Source: AP-15 sp963737145 (GTDB taxonomy: Bacteria > Pseudomonadota > Alphaproteobacteria > ATCC43930 > CGMCC-115725). Taken from it: DNA of 64,000 nucleotides. This document shows, piece after piece, positions 9,344 through 17,961 of this stretch. Position numbers and translations under genes: made by a program. Where the stretch lies: assembly GCA_963737145.1 (NCBI GenBank), contig CAVTRO010000007.1:372001-436000 (forward strand), read 5' to 3'. The stretch's first letter is position 1, and each line of letters begins with the position of its first letter. A model generated the notes under the pieces. That model was not told the DNA's origin. It saw only the letters and a program-made list of their open reading frames with translations, and did not search any database.

Positions 9344-9826
9344 TTAAGCGGCGACCCTGGTTCCCAATTGCGCTTTGCGAGTTTGGAACTGTTGGCCCAT
9401 CGCTTCCAGTTCACTCTTGTCGAACTCGTCGCGCGCGCAGCTGAACCCGGTGCTTTCTTCCTCGCCGACGTGATGTTCGATAAGGTCTTGCAAGACCTTC
9501 AGCTCGGCGGTCCACTCGTCGCTCATCGGGTTGCCGAGGCCAGAGATCTTCTGGACCTGCTGTTCAAGAATTTGGTGTTCGCTTGTGCCTTCTTTCGCGA
9601 ACCGGCGGGCCTCTTCGGATTTGCCGGTCTCGAGCCGCTGATAGAGCACTTCTTGCTCGGCTTTTGCGTGAGGAAGAAGCTTGTTTTTCATTTCAGTGAA
9701 CAACTGGGATCGGTCGGCGCCATCTTTGCTGTCCATGATGCGGTCGAGCAGCGAATCGACTTCGCTGTGATCGTTGTGCAGATCCTGCAAGATGCCTTCC
9801 GCGATGCCTAGCATTTCCCTGATCAT
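9344..9826 (-). CDS. Hemerythrin HHE-domain protein
   Basis: Four-helix di-iron protein of 160 residues expected to bind oxygen, nitric oxide or iron, or to serve in iron-sulfur repair. The helical pattern contains the expected ligands: HNDHSEVD near 18-25, LPHAKAEQEVLY near 51-62, EHQILEQQ near 80, and IEHHVGEEE near 111-119. Start ATG at 9826 follows GGAGGGATC. It is followed on the same strand by a decayed phosphatase gene. No adjacent regulator indicates its trigger. Confidence 0.85.
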   Translation of the reverse strand: MIREMLGIAEGILQDLHNDHSEVDSLLDRIMDSKDGADRSQLFTEMKNKLLPHAKAEQEVLYQRLETGKSEEARRFAKEGTSEHQILEQQVQKISGLGNPMSDEWTAELKVLQDLIEHHVGEEESTGFSCARDEFDKSELEAMGQQFQTRKAQLGTRVAA

Positions 9827-9891
9827 CGTCGATCCCTCCGGTTAGAGAACTATTCTCGCCAACATGCGAGATGGCGCGTTAGTTGCGGGCT

Positions 9892-10395
9892 CTAGTCGCG
9901 GCGGGGGCGGCGCAAGGTGAAGGTTTCGAACGCGGCCAGCTGACCGTTTTGCCCCACACGTCGTAATAGGTCACCTTGATCGCCGTGACACCGCCGGGCT
10001 CCGACCCCGGATCGACGGTGAATGCCGCGAAGCCGTAGGAATGGGCGGCGTTTCGTACGGCAGACCAGGGTGCTTGCTCCTTCACGTTGCGTGCCGAACT
10101 CCGGCTGAGCGCCGTCATGGGACGCCGCGCACAGATACGGCGAGTCGGGCTGCAGCCGATCGATCTTCGCATGGTAGGCGTAGACGACCTGACCGGCCTT
10201 TGCATCGGTGTAGCTGACCTCTTTAGTCTCGACCACTCGCTCGAGCGCACCGTCGAGACGACCGAGCGCGACGCGGGATTGCGAACCGATTGCAATGCAT
10301 GCCAGGACACCACGAGCTCCGAGGATGCATCCGCGCCAAACTGCAGATGAAGTCCGGCGACCGGAGGCGTCGCTCGGTCGAGGCTCCGCGGATTA
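9892..10395 (-). pseudogene. Purple-acid-phosphatase-like gene with the catalytic domain deleted
   Basis: Remnant of a long metallophosphatase. Read with one frame correction, the 5' part gives the fibronectin-like N-domain (TPPVAGLHLQFGADASSE, then VVYAYHAKIDRLQPDSPY and HDGAQPEFGTQ). It then jumps directly to the extreme C-terminus (YGFAAFTVDPGSEPGG, then FETFTLRRPRRD, stop at 9892-9894). The roughly 330-residue metallophosphatase core that should lie between is gone. At least two further frameshifts are present. The family assignment rests on recognising these flanking domains from memory of mycobacterial and rhizobial homologues. Confidence 0.65.
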
Positions 10396-10424
10396 TTCGA
10401 ATCCGGCTGCTGCCCTCGGCATCA

Positions 10425-11264
10425 CTAAACCATTTCTCCTCGGCGGGACCGAGATCGGGGCTGATGCCTCATCCAGCGGCCGCCGTGCAGCGCGTAATGG
10501 GCCGTCTGCGCATCTGAAAAATTTTTTCCGGCGAAGGCGCGGACTGTGCAGGTCACGGCCGTGGCCTCGACACGCAAGAGGTTGTAGGAATTCGGCTCTC
10601 CGCGAAGGCGGGTCGAGATGGCGGTTCCCGCATGGACGAAGAGGATCGACCCGTTGGCGACGAGATCGCTGCCGGCCGGTTCGCCGCTGCGGGCGCGGTG
10701 GTGATGCCCCGACAAAACGAGCCGAACACCGGCCTCGGTGATTGCCTCGAGGGCCACTGCTGCCCGGCCGACCGGGGCGGAATTGGCGGCGGCAAGAGGT
10801 GAAGCCAACGGATGATGGATCGCCAGCACCCGCAAGCGGCCGGCGGGCACCTCTGCAAACACCGCTTTGAGCGCCGCTGCTTGCTGATGCGAGATCCGGC
10901 CGTTGGAAAAACTCGCCGAGCGCGCGGTGTTGAGGCCTAGCAGCGCCACTTCGTCATCGGCAAAAAACGGCTGCAACTCGGCGCTGATATAGCGCCGGTA
11001 ACGGGCGAGCCGTCCCAGAAAGCGCTCGACGATGTCGTAGAGCGGCACGTCGTGGTTGCCGGGTATGACCACCACCGGCCGGGGCAATCTCTCGAGAAAG
11101 GCCCGGGCGGCGGCGAACTGCCGATGACGGGCGCGCTGCGTCAGATCGCCAGTGACGACAGTGATGTCCGGCTGCGCCTCGGATATGTCGGCCAGCAAGC
11201 CCTCGGCCGCGGCCTCGTCGTGCCGCCCGAAATGCAGGTCCGAGAGGTGGGCAATCATTCTCAT
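10425..11264 (-). CDS. Metallophosphoesterase (calcineurin-like)
   Basis: Binuclear metal phosphoesterase of 279 residues, similar to cAMP phosphodiesterase CpdA-type proteins. Motifs run in order: HLSDLHFGRH at 5-14, VTGDLT, IPGNHDVP, and LSGHHHRA near the C-terminus. ATG at 11264 overlaps the stop of the upstream kinase gene (ATGA), so the two are translationally coupled; the longer start at 11303 is rejected. Coupling to a lipid kinase suggests a joint role in lipid or phosphate metabolism, which is inference. The exact substrate is unknown. Confidence 0.88.
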   Translation of the reverse strand: MRMIAHLSDLHFGRHDEAAAEGLLADISEAQPDITVVTGDLTQRARHRQFAAARAFLERLPRPVVVIPGNHDVPLYDIVERFLGRLARYRRYISAELQPFFADDEVALLGLNTARSASFSNGRISHQQAAALKAVFAEVPAGRLRVLAIHHPLASPLAAANSAPVGRAAVALEAITEAGVRLVLSGHHHRARSGEPAGSDLVANGSILFVHAGTAISTRLRGEPNSYNLLRVEATAVTCTVRAFAGKNFSDAQTAHYALHGGRWMRHQPRSRSRRGEMV

Positions 11265-12187
11265 GGTGGAGCCGGGTCGGGGACAATCACGCGCAAGGCG
11301 CACGGGCGAATGCGGTAACGCAGCGGCGGACGAAAAACCAGGGATTCGCCATCGAGCGCGACGCGCACGCGACGGCGCCGTCGCACCGATATCTCAACCG
11401 ACTCCAAGCTCACGCGGGTAAAGTCGCGTTCGGCTTCCAGGCGACCGAGCAAAGCACGGATCGCAAGCACCAGGAGCGCCAGTCGGCCTTCCCGATTTGG
11501 CATGTAGAGGCACAGTTCGCCGGTGTCCAACCGCAGCCGCGTAGCGCTGGCGAAGGCATCGAGCTGGTACATGTTGTTGGCGATAAACAGGCAGGTGGTC
11601 CGCCGCACCGCCGCCCAACCGCAGGCAAGGACGCGGACCCTGGGCCGCGGCAGCCGCCACAATACGCGGCAAAAAGCAAGCGCCGCCGCAGCCCACCGGG
11701 CGGGGCCGTGACGGCGGTATCGGTCGCGCTCCGCGACCAGATGCGGATAAACGCCCAGTGAGGAATTGTTCAGGAACACGCGCCCGTTGACCTCTCCCAC
11801 ATCGACCGGGCGAACCCGGCCGGAAGCAATGAGCCGGACCGCGCCTTCGAGATCGAGAGGAAGCCCCAGATCCCGCGCAAAGTGGTTCAACGTGCCGAGC
11901 GGCAGAATACCCAAGGGGACATCCGAGCCGGCGAGGACGGAAGCCGCGGCGCTAACGGTGCCGTCACCGCCGCCCACGACGACGGCATCGAAGCCCCGTC
12001 CCGGTCCTTCCCGTGAGGAATCCAGTTCGTCCTTGATCCGCTCGCTTATCCCGCTGCCCGGCGCGATCACGATCGTAGCGGCGAGGTCATTGGCTTCGCA
12101 GCTCGCCGCGACCCGTTGCCTCCCGTTATCGATGCCGATTTTCGCCAGGCTGCCGCTGCCGGAGTTCAATACGATCAACGCCCTCAT
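11261..12187 (-). CDS. Diacylglycerol kinase catalytic-domain protein (lipid kinase)
   Basis: Lipid kinase of the DagK/YegS type, 308 residues, cytoplasmic or membrane-associated. The N-terminal glycine motif is NSGSGS. The nucleotide-binding block is VVVGGGDGTVSAAASVL near 72-88, followed by LGILPLGTLNHFARDLGLP, the classic family signature. Known members phosphorylate diacylglycerol, sphingosine or phosphatidylglycerol. It is first in a two-gene operon with the metallophosphoesterase through a 4-base overlap. Confidence 0.9.
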   Translation of the reverse strand: MRALIVLNSGSGSLAKIGIDNGRQRVAASCEANDLAATIVIAPGSGISERIKDELDSSREGPGRGFDAVVVGGGDGTVSAAASVLAGSDVPLGILPLGTLNHFARDLGLPLDLEGAVRLIASGRVRPVDVGEVNGRVFLNNSSLGVYPHLVAERDRYRRHGPARWAAAALAFCRVLWRLPRPRVRVLACGWAAVRRTTCLFIANNMYQLDAFASATRLRLDTGELCLYMPNREGRLALLVLAIRALLGRLEAERDFTRVSLESVEISVRRRRRVRVALDGESLVFRPPLRYRIRPCALRVIVPDPAPP

Positions 12188-12225
12188 CCCGTGCTAACGA
12201 GAGGAAGGGCGGTGCTGCTCCCCGG

Positions 12226-12807
12226 CTATTGCGGCAAGGCGTACCCGATTGCGCTTTCGATCTCGATGGTCCGCCGCACCGCCGGGCGCGCCATCATGCG
12301 TTCGTAATGAGCCGACAGGCCGGGAAAGTCGGTAGGCGCCGGCTTCACCGAGCCGATAAAGCGCCAATAGAGCCGAAACAGATGGATATCGGCCATCGAA
12401 TAGCGCACGACCGTCCATTCGCTGCCGGCGAGCCGCTGCTCGGCGATGCCGAACACCTCCCGCCAGCGCTCGGGACCGATCCGCCGGGCCGGGTGGATCG
12501 TCGACGCGATGAACGACATCCACGACATCGCCTGCGCCTCGGCTTCAAGCCCCTCGACGGGCCAGAGCCCGGCCTGCGGAAAGCGTTTCGCAAGATAATA
12601 GAGTATCGCCGCCACTTCGGTCAGTGGCCGGCCGTCGATCAGCAATGTCGGCACTTTGGCTTCCGGGTTGATCGCGAGGTATTCGGGTTTGTGCTGCTCA
12701 CCCCTGGCGAGCGACACCAACCGGCGCTCGAACTCGGCGCCGATTTCGTGCAGGGCAATGTGCACGGCCATCGAACTCGACCCCGGTGAGAAATACAGCG
12801 TCAGCAT
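12226..12807 (-). CDS. Glutathione S-transferase family protein
   Basis: Thioredoxin-fold N-domain plus helical C-domain, 193 residues, a little short for the family (about 200-235). ATG at 12807 follows AAGGGG; the longer start at 12861 is rejected. The N-terminus LTLYFSPGSSSM carries the catalytic Ser/Cys region, and KVPTL with the following GRPLTEVAAI carries the glutathione-binding loop. SMADIHLFRLYWRF is the C-domain N-capping region. It probably conjugates or reduces electrophiles; substrate unknown. A second, broken GST lies at 39281-39912. Confidence 0.88.
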   Translation of the reverse strand: MLTLYFSPGSSSMAVHIALHEIGAEFERRLVSLARGEQHKPEYLAINPEAKVPTLLIDGRPLTEVAAILYYLAKRFPQAGLWPVEGLEAEAQAMSWMSFIASTIHPARRIGPERWREVFGIAEQRLAGSEWTVVRYSMADIHLFRLYWRFIGSVKPAPTDFPGLSAHYERMMARPAVRRTIEIESAIGYALPQ

Positions 12808-13239
12808 CGGATTCCCCTTTGGTGAGTGAGCTGCCGAAAGGCTTGGTTGAGTGGCGAACATACACCGCGTTTATCGAACCCGCACCGAAGGCAGCGCGTC
12901 GATACACGATCCTCAATTCGCCATATTCATATCGTAGCTTTGCCGGGCATCGCTCGGCAGAGGCGCAATCAGAGCCGTCTGGATAGACACAACTTAAACG
13001 CGAGGCTTTGCTGCAGATGCGCTGCAGGTGCAGCGGCGGATAATATTTCCCATCAACTATGGGTTGTCGAGATTTCGAACCGGGTGTAGCGCGCTTCCAC
13101 GGAGCAGGGTGGGGTAGCGGGAAATAGGTTGTTGGGGCTCGATCTCGCTCACCGGGGTTGACTTTCCGGACTTCGGCACGACCTCGTAGCAACGCGCAAC
13201 TGCGCTGCTATGTACTGGCAATTCGGCGGAAAAGCTTGC
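12808..13239. other. Intergenic region without a recognised gene
   Basis: This 430-base divergent gap between the GST and tatA shows only out-of-frame ORFs with no recognisable product. Its right end holds the putative tatA promoter. I see no RNA gene or repeat. Confidence 0.5.
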
Positions 13240-13245
13240 TATAAT
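13240..13245 (+). promoter_or_regulatory. Putative -10 box upstream of tatA
   Basis: A perfect TATAAT preceded by TGC lies 32 bases before the tatA start codon. No convincing -35 box was found at 16-18 bases, so this is a tentative promoter. Confidence 0.4.
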
Positions 13246-13276
13246 AGTCTTCCGCCAGCGCTCTGAGGTCGTCGCA

Positions 13277-13537
13277 ATGGGTTCTTTCAGCTTGATGCAT
13301 TGGATCGTGGTCTTGGCCATTATCCTCATTCTGTTCGGTGCCGGGAAGCTGCCCCGCGTGATGGGCGATTTTGCAAAGGGCATCAAGGCGTTCAAAGCTG
13401 GAATGAAGGACGAGGAGGAGGAAGCCGAAGCAACGGCGCCGCCCGCACAGGTGCCGCCTCCCGTTGCCGCCAAAGGCCCGGTGGCTCCGGCTGCCAGCGT
13501 TGTTGACCACGCGCGTGAGCCCGCCAAGACCGTATAG
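13277..13537 (+). CDS. tatA: Sec-independent protein translocase component TatA/TatE
   Basis: Pore-forming subunit of the twin-arginine export system, inner membrane. Of 86 residues, an N-terminal transmembrane helix spans about 5-21, followed by the FGAGKLPRVMGD hinge and an amphipathic helix (FAKGIKAFKAGM). The tail is acidic, then Pro/Ala-rich. The FG motif and following amphipathic helix are diagnostic of TatA/E rather than TatB. tatB and tatC are not adjacent, unlike the usual operon, so this is a stand-alone copy. Several Tat-dependent proteins occur in the window (8151, 28106, 29753, 41893). Confidence 0.92.
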   Translation: MGSFSLMHWIVVLAIILILFGAGKLPRVMGDFAKGIKAFKAGMKDEEEEAEATAPPAQVPPPVAAKGPVAPAASVVDHAREPAKTV

Positions 13538-13548
13538 GTCTCAACGCC

Positions 13549-13962
13549 TTGCACGATGCGGCGGCAAGCGGCCGCATCCTTCCGGTCCCTAACCGCCTTA
13601 TCGAAATCCTTGCGAGCCCCGGGCGCGGCCGTGGGGTGTTCGCGCGGGAACCGATCACGCCGGGGACACTGATCGAGGCGGCGCCGGTCATCATTCTGCC
13701 GGCGGCCGATTGTCCGGCGCTCGACCGCACGATCGTCTACGATTATTACTTCTATTGGGACGGCGATCCCGACGGGGAAGGCCGCGGCGCGCTCGGACTC
13801 GGGCTCGTCACGCTGTGCAACCATTCGAGTCGACCGCTTGCGCGAGTCGGCCGCAATCATGCCCGGCTCACGCTGGACCTCGTCGCGATCGCTCAGATCG
13901 AACCCGGCGAGGAAATTACGATCGACTATGGCTGCGCGTTATGGTTCAAGCCGCGGGAGTGA
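13549..13962 (+). CDS. SET-domain protein
   Basis: Small SET-domain protein of about 137 residues, the fold of lysine methyltransferases, found in many bacteria with unknown targets. Seen: GRGRGVFARE near 25, LCNHSSRP near 90 (the NH.. cofactor motif) and IEPGEEITIDYG near 120 (the closing pseudoknot motif). The best start is TTG at 13549, without a strong ribosome site, so the N-terminus is uncertain. It lies 11 bases after tatA and may be co-transcribed. The C-terminal zinc-binding post-SET Cys cluster is absent. Confidence 0.75.
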   Translation: MHDAAASGRILPVPNRLIEILASPGRGRGVFAREPITPGTLIEAAPVIILPAADCPALDRTIVYDYYFYWDGDPDGEGRGALGLGLVTLCNHSSRPLARVGRNHARLTLDLVAIAQIEPGEEITIDYGCALWFKPRE

Positions 13963-13983
13963 CGCCGGAGCGGCTGAACAGGG

Positions 13984-15624
13984 TCAGCCAGGCCGGTCGA
14001 AGGCGGTGAGAAAGCTCGGCAGGAAGGTCTCCATTCCCTTGGGCGGCGGCGTTCGCGGCGGAACGAGGCCGGTGACGTATCCCGCTGAAATAAAAGGCGC
14101 GACGAGGTCGGGGTCACGCGACAGCACGTGAACCGGTACGGTCCATTGCTGAAGCTCGCCGCCAACGACGGCCGGCGGCTGGTGGTCGCCGAGCAGGATG
14201 ACGAGCCCGTCGCCGGGCAGATGTTTGGCGAGCCAATCGCTCAGCACCGCAAAATCGTATTTGAGGCTCTTCAGGTAGCCGGGCGCCAGCACCGTCCAGT
14301 CGGGCGACCGGAAGATCTCTTCCCAGGCAGCGGCCGGCACGGTCGCAAAGGCACCGGCATCATTCCAATCGGGCAGGTAAGGCGGAACCGGCGAGAACGG
14401 GATGTGGCTCGACACGAGCACGATCTGCGTGAATACCGGCGTTTCGGAACCGAGCGCTTGGCGTATCTCCGCGGCGCGTTCGAGCGTGAACTGATCGGGG
14501 ATCGAAAACCAGCCGAAGGACGGGCCGTGATAGCCGAGTTCCGCGGCGTAGACGTCACGGTCGAAACCCCAGGCTCGGGCCTCCGGGTCCGGAGTCTTTA
14601 TGCCCGGCATGATCTCGATCGCACGCCAGCCCGCATCCTTGAAGTAGCCGGGCAGCATCTTGCGGCCGGAACGGGACAGCTGCGAGTAGAGAACCGGGTC
14701 GTCCATGCGGACCCCGCTGGCGAGCGTCGCATGGGCCAGCCAGGACCCTCCCCCGAATGTCGGCGACACCAGCCGGTTCGAGGCCATCGTGTAGCCGGCT
14801 GCGTGCAGCGCCGATTCGAAGTCAATGAGCGATCCTCGCAATGCGGAGCGGAACTCCGGCGTGTCGAAAACCGTCGTGCCATAGGATTCGATGTAGACGA
14901 GATAGACGTCGCGCCGCTTGAGGCCGGTAAGATTGCTGCCCGGGGGGCCCGAGGACGCCAGCGCCGCCGGTAGCGGCACCCCAGCCTCGGCCTCTGCCTG
15001 CCATCCGCGTTCGAAAGCCGCGGCATGTCGGACGATGTCGCTGCCCAGCCCGGTCGCGAGAGGGCGCTGTTCAGCGGGCAAGAACGATGTGACGTCGAGT
15101 GCGACGCCCAGCAAAACGGCGGCGCCGATCGCAATCCGCCGGTCGGCGAGGCTGGCCAGCACCCGGCGCCATATCCAATAGGCGCCCGCGACTACCAACG
15201 AGACGGCGGCAAACAGCAGGGCGACCGCGACCGAGGCGCTCCATAGGCCAGCCGAGTCGCGGGCCAGGCCAAAAAGCGACGGCAGATGCTGGAGGTCCCA
15301 ATAGAGGTTGAGGTCGCGGCCGAGTAAGCTCGGGGTTGCGGCATCGGCGAGGTTGAGCAGAGCCGCCCCGACCACGAGCAACGCCAGCACGAAGGCGAAG
15401 CCGCGTTTGGCAACAAGACGCGGGCTCGCCAGAGCCGCCATCGCGATCAGAAAGACGACGCCCGCCAGCTCAGCCGAGGGACGCCACTCTGCGGCGAGAC
15501 GGTGCGTGACCGGATCGCGCGCCGGAAGAAAAAGAGCGGCGAGCAGCACTATCCCGAGGACGGCTGTCAGTATCGCCCTGATCCGCGCTCGAGGTGGTAA
15601 AAGCTGCGGTGGGGCTGGCGTCAT
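13984..15624 (-). CDS. Sulfatase/LTA-synthase-fold membrane protein
   Basis: Inner-membrane protein of 546 residues with about five N-terminal hydrophobic segments (between 15 and 170) and a periplasmic alkaline-phosphatase-superfamily domain. Catalytic-domain blocks are VYLVYIESYGTTVFD (nucleophile region), GGGSWLAHATLASGV, SSHIPFSPVPPYLPDW and LLGDHQPPAVVGG. Known relatives transfer phospho-alcohol groups onto lipids or glycans, such as phosphoethanolamine or phosphoglycerol. The donor and acceptor are not evident here. It is divergent from the MoxR gene. Confidence 0.82.
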   Translation of the reverse strand: MTPAPPQLLPPRARIRAILTAVLGIVLLAALFLPARDPVTHRLAAEWRPSAELAGVVFLIAMAALASPRLVAKRGFAFVLALLVVGAALLNLADAATPSLLGRDLNLYWDLQHLPSLFGLARDSAGLWSASVAVALLFAAVSLVVAGAYWIWRRVLASLADRRIAIGAAVLLGVALDVTSFLPAEQRPLATGLGSDIVRHAAAFERGWQAEAEAGVPLPAALASSGPPGSNLTGLKRRDVYLVYIESYGTTVFDTPEFRSALRGSLIDFESALHAAGYTMASNRLVSPTFGGGSWLAHATLASGVRMDDPVLYSQLSRSGRKMLPGYFKDAGWRAIEIMPGIKTPDPEARAWGFDRDVYAAELGYHGPSFGWFSIPDQFTLERAAEIRQALGSETPVFTQIVLVSSHIPFSPVPPYLPDWNDAGAFATVPAAAWEEIFRSPDWTVLAPGYLKSLKYDFAVLSDWLAKHLPGDGLVILLGDHQPPAVVGGELQQWTVPVHVLSRDPDLVAPFISAGYVTGLVPPRTPPPKGMETFLPSFLTAFDRPG

Positions 15625-15689
15625 CGCGTACCTCGGGCTATGTCATCAGGAGCATGAGAGGCGATCCAGGCGCGAGGGAAATAATCGGG

Positions 15690-16538
15690 ATGCGGCGTTT
15701 CGAGGGCACCGATACTTACGTGGCGACGCAGGATCTTCGGGTCGCGGTCAACGCCGCCATCGCACTCGAGCGCCCGCTCCTCGTCAAAGGCGAGCCCGGC
15801 ACCGGCAAAACCATCCTCGCGCATGAAATCGCGAGCGGCATCGGCAAGGACCTGATCACCTGGCATATCAAATCGACCACCAAGGCCCAGCAGGGACTTT
15901 ACGAATATGACGCGGTCTCCCGGCTACGCGACGGCCAGCTCGGCGACGAGCGCGTCCACGCCATCGCCAACTATATCGTGCCGGGCAAGCTGTGGGAGGC
16001 GTTCGAGTTTGCCGAGGCTCCCGTTCTTCTGATCGACGAGATCGACAAGGCAGATATCGAGTTCCCGAACGATCTGCTTCTCGAGCTCGATCGCATGGAG
16101 TTCTATGTCTACGAGACGCGGCGTACTATCTCCGCCCAGCATCGCCCAATCGTCGTCATCACCTCCAACAATGAGAAGGAGCTGCCGGATGCCTTTCTCC
16201 GCCGCTGCTTCTTTCACTACATTCGCTTCCCTGACCGCGCGACGATGCAACAGATCATAGACGTGCATTTTCCAAATCTTAAGCACGAACTGCTGCGCGA
16301 GGCTTTGACGATTTTTTATGATATCCGCGAGGTGCCAGGATTAAAGAAAAAACCCTCGACATCCGAGCTCCTCGATTGGATCAAGCTGCTGCTGGTGGAA
16401 GATGTCTCGCCCGATGTGCTGCGCACCCGCGACCCGGCCAAGCTCATCCCGCCTTTGCACGGGGCTCTGTTGAAGGACGAACAGGACGTTCACTTGTTCG
16501 AGCGCCTCGCCTTCCTGCACCGGCGCGAGCGCGGCTGA
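15690..16538 (+). CDS. MoxR-family AAA+ ATPase
   Basis: Chaperone-like ATPase of the MoxR family, 282 residues from ATG 15690 (an upstream ATG at 15654 is possible). The Walker A is GEPGTGKT near 35-42, the Walker B is VLLIDEIDKAD near 110, and the sensor/arginine finger is VITSNNEKELPDAFLRR. MoxR proteins normally act with a von Willebrand A protein encoded next door (CoxE-like) to insert metals or mature enzymes. No such gene follows; instead a decayed luciferase-like gene lies on the other strand. The client protein is therefore unknown. Confidence 0.9.
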   Translation: MRRFEGTDTYVATQDLRVAVNAAIALERPLLVKGEPGTGKTILAHEIASGIGKDLITWHIKSTTKAQQGLYEYDAVSRLRDGQLGDERVHAIANYIVPGKLWEAFEFAEAPVLLIDEIDKADIEFPNDLLLELDRMEFYVYETRRTISAQHRPIVVITSNNEKELPDAFLRRCFFHYIRFPDRATMQQIIDVHFPNLKHELLREALTIFYDIREVPGLKKKPSTSELLDWIKLLLVEDVSPDVLRTRDPAKLIPPLHGALLKDEQDVHLFERLAFLHRRERG

Positions 16539-16599
16539 AAGCCCGCAGCCTTTCCCGGTTTGCCCGAGAGTTTGACTTCTCGCCGGAAGTAGGGCGAGG

Positions 16600-16895
16600 C
16601 TACGAAAGATTTCGTATCAGCTCCGCCCAGCGATCGAGGACAGGGAGGATTTCCTCTGCCGGAGCCGAGTTCGAGCTGACCACGACGCGCGCGATCCCGA
16701 GATCGCGGTGACGGCGCAGCCGATCCGGATCCTCCGGGACACCCCAGACCGTCACCGGGACGGTTGCGGGATCGCGCCCGGCCTCAGCCGCCATTTGCCG
16801 AAAGCGCCGGCAAAGCCGCGCGCTTCGAGTGCCGGCGCGAGCTCGCCGGGTGCCATCGAATAGTCGGTAAAGAACATGGCCGAACCGAAATCCAT
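16600..16895 (-). pseudogene. LLM-class F420-type oxidoreductase with its middle deleted
   Basis: Remnant of a luciferase-like oxidoreductase. From ATG 16895 the reading MDFGSAMFFTDYSM.. followed by ELAPALEARGF is the typical N-terminus. It then passes, with a frame change, into the extreme C-terminus (GVPEDPDRLRRHRDLGIARV and ILPVLDRWAELI, stop at 16600). Some 200 residues between them are missing. It cannot form the TIM barrel and is presumed dead. Confidence 0.7.
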
Positions 16896-16939
16896 GCGCT
16901 CCCTCTCGGATATGGGCGGCGGGCCGCCCGAACCCTGAT

Positions 16940-17566
16940 CTAGGCGAGACGGACCCGCACGGCTTCGGGGCCTTTGCGGCCCTCGGCAATGTCGATCAGC
17001 ACCCGTTGGCCTTCATTGAGGGTGGCGACCCCGGATCGCTCGAGCACAGAGGCGTGGATGAAAGCATCCTTGCCGCCATCGTCGCGAACGATGAACCCGA
17101 ACCCCTTTTGGGCATTGAACCACTTCACCGTGCCGGCTTCCTCGACGGTCGCCTCCGTAGAGAGTGGCGCACGGCCAGCTGCCGCCGAATAGGCCGACCG
17201 CCGTGGTGCGGGCGCCGCCGCCGTGCTGCTGTCGACACTGAGGACTTCGGTGACTTGCGGTCCCTTTTGTCCCGGCGCCACGCGGATCTCGAGCGTTTCA
17301 CCAGCCTGGACCGCGGTGATGCCGTTGCGTTCGAGCACGCTGGCATGGAGGAACGCGTCCCCCGAGCCGTCCGTCAGCTCGACAAACCCGAAGCCTCTCT
17401 CGGGTTTGAACCATTTGACGACGGCGCGCACCGGCGGGCCCGATGGTGCGTCGAAACGGGGCTGCGGGAAACGCGGGGCGCCGCTAAATTCGCGGAGATG
17501 CGGGTCATACCCGTCGTCGTCGAAATCGCGGCGCCGGGTTTGACGAAAATTCCTGTCTCTGATCAA
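16940..17566 (-). CDS. Protein with two cold-shock domains
   Basis: Nucleic-acid-binding protein with tandem cold-shock domains, as found in many alphaproteobacteria. From the TTG at 17566 (after AGGAAG) it has 208 residues; another TTG at 17626 is possible. The N-terminus is Arg/Asp-rich and probably disordered. CSD1 starts AVVKWFKPERGFGFV and CSD2 starts GTVKWFNAQKGFGFI, each with FLHASVLER or FIHASVLER as RNP2-type motif. Both RNP1 motifs are intact. Role: RNA chaperone or transcription antiterminator. A palindrome upstream may be its operator. Confidence 0.88.
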   Translation of the reverse strand: MIRDRNFRQTRRRDFDDDGYDPHLREFSGAPRFPQPRFDAPSGPPVRAVVKWFKPERGFGFVELTDGSGDAFLHASVLERNGITAVQAGETLEIRVAPGQKGPQVTEVLSVDSSTAAAPAPRRSAYSAAAGRAPLSTEATVEEAGTVKWFNAQKGFGFIVRDDGGKDAFIHASVLERSGVATLNEGQRVLIDIAEGRKGPEAVRVRLA

Positions 17567-17651
17567 GTCAGCTTCCTGTCGAGTCGGTTCACGGCCCGTT
17601 CGGACCGCAGGAACCGATTGTTCCAAAAAATCGACGCCGGCGCGAGCGGAT

Positions 17652-17666
17652 TAATTGTGACAATTA
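17652..17666. promoter_or_regulatory. Perfect palindrome TAATTGT-G-ACAATTA, candidate operator
   Basis: Two 7-base arms (17652-17658 and 17660-17666) around one central base, AT-rich in GC-rich surroundings. It sits about 90 bases upstream of the cold-shock gene start on the minus strand. No regulator is encoded beside it. The rest of the 17627-17961 gap shows nothing else recognisable. Confidence 0.35.
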
Positions 17667-17961
17667 CCACCGATGAAAAAACCTGCCCGTCTGCCCGTTT
17701 TCCACCCAAGCCATTCCACCCGGGCTCAGCCCAGCCTTCTTGCTGCGCGATGTCCGGGGCCGCAATCTGCCTCTGGAACACTCGAGGTCCGCCGAAGTTC
17801 AATTTCTTGCGGGGCCCCGAAGCCGCGAAAACGTAAAGTCGATGGGGCGCCCGCCGGTGAAACGGCAGGTAAACTAACCATAGCGTCCGGCGGTGGACCG
17901 CGCTATACGACCCGTGTTTCGGCTTCGGCTCAGGGGATTTGGAAGCAGGAGGTTGACAGCA

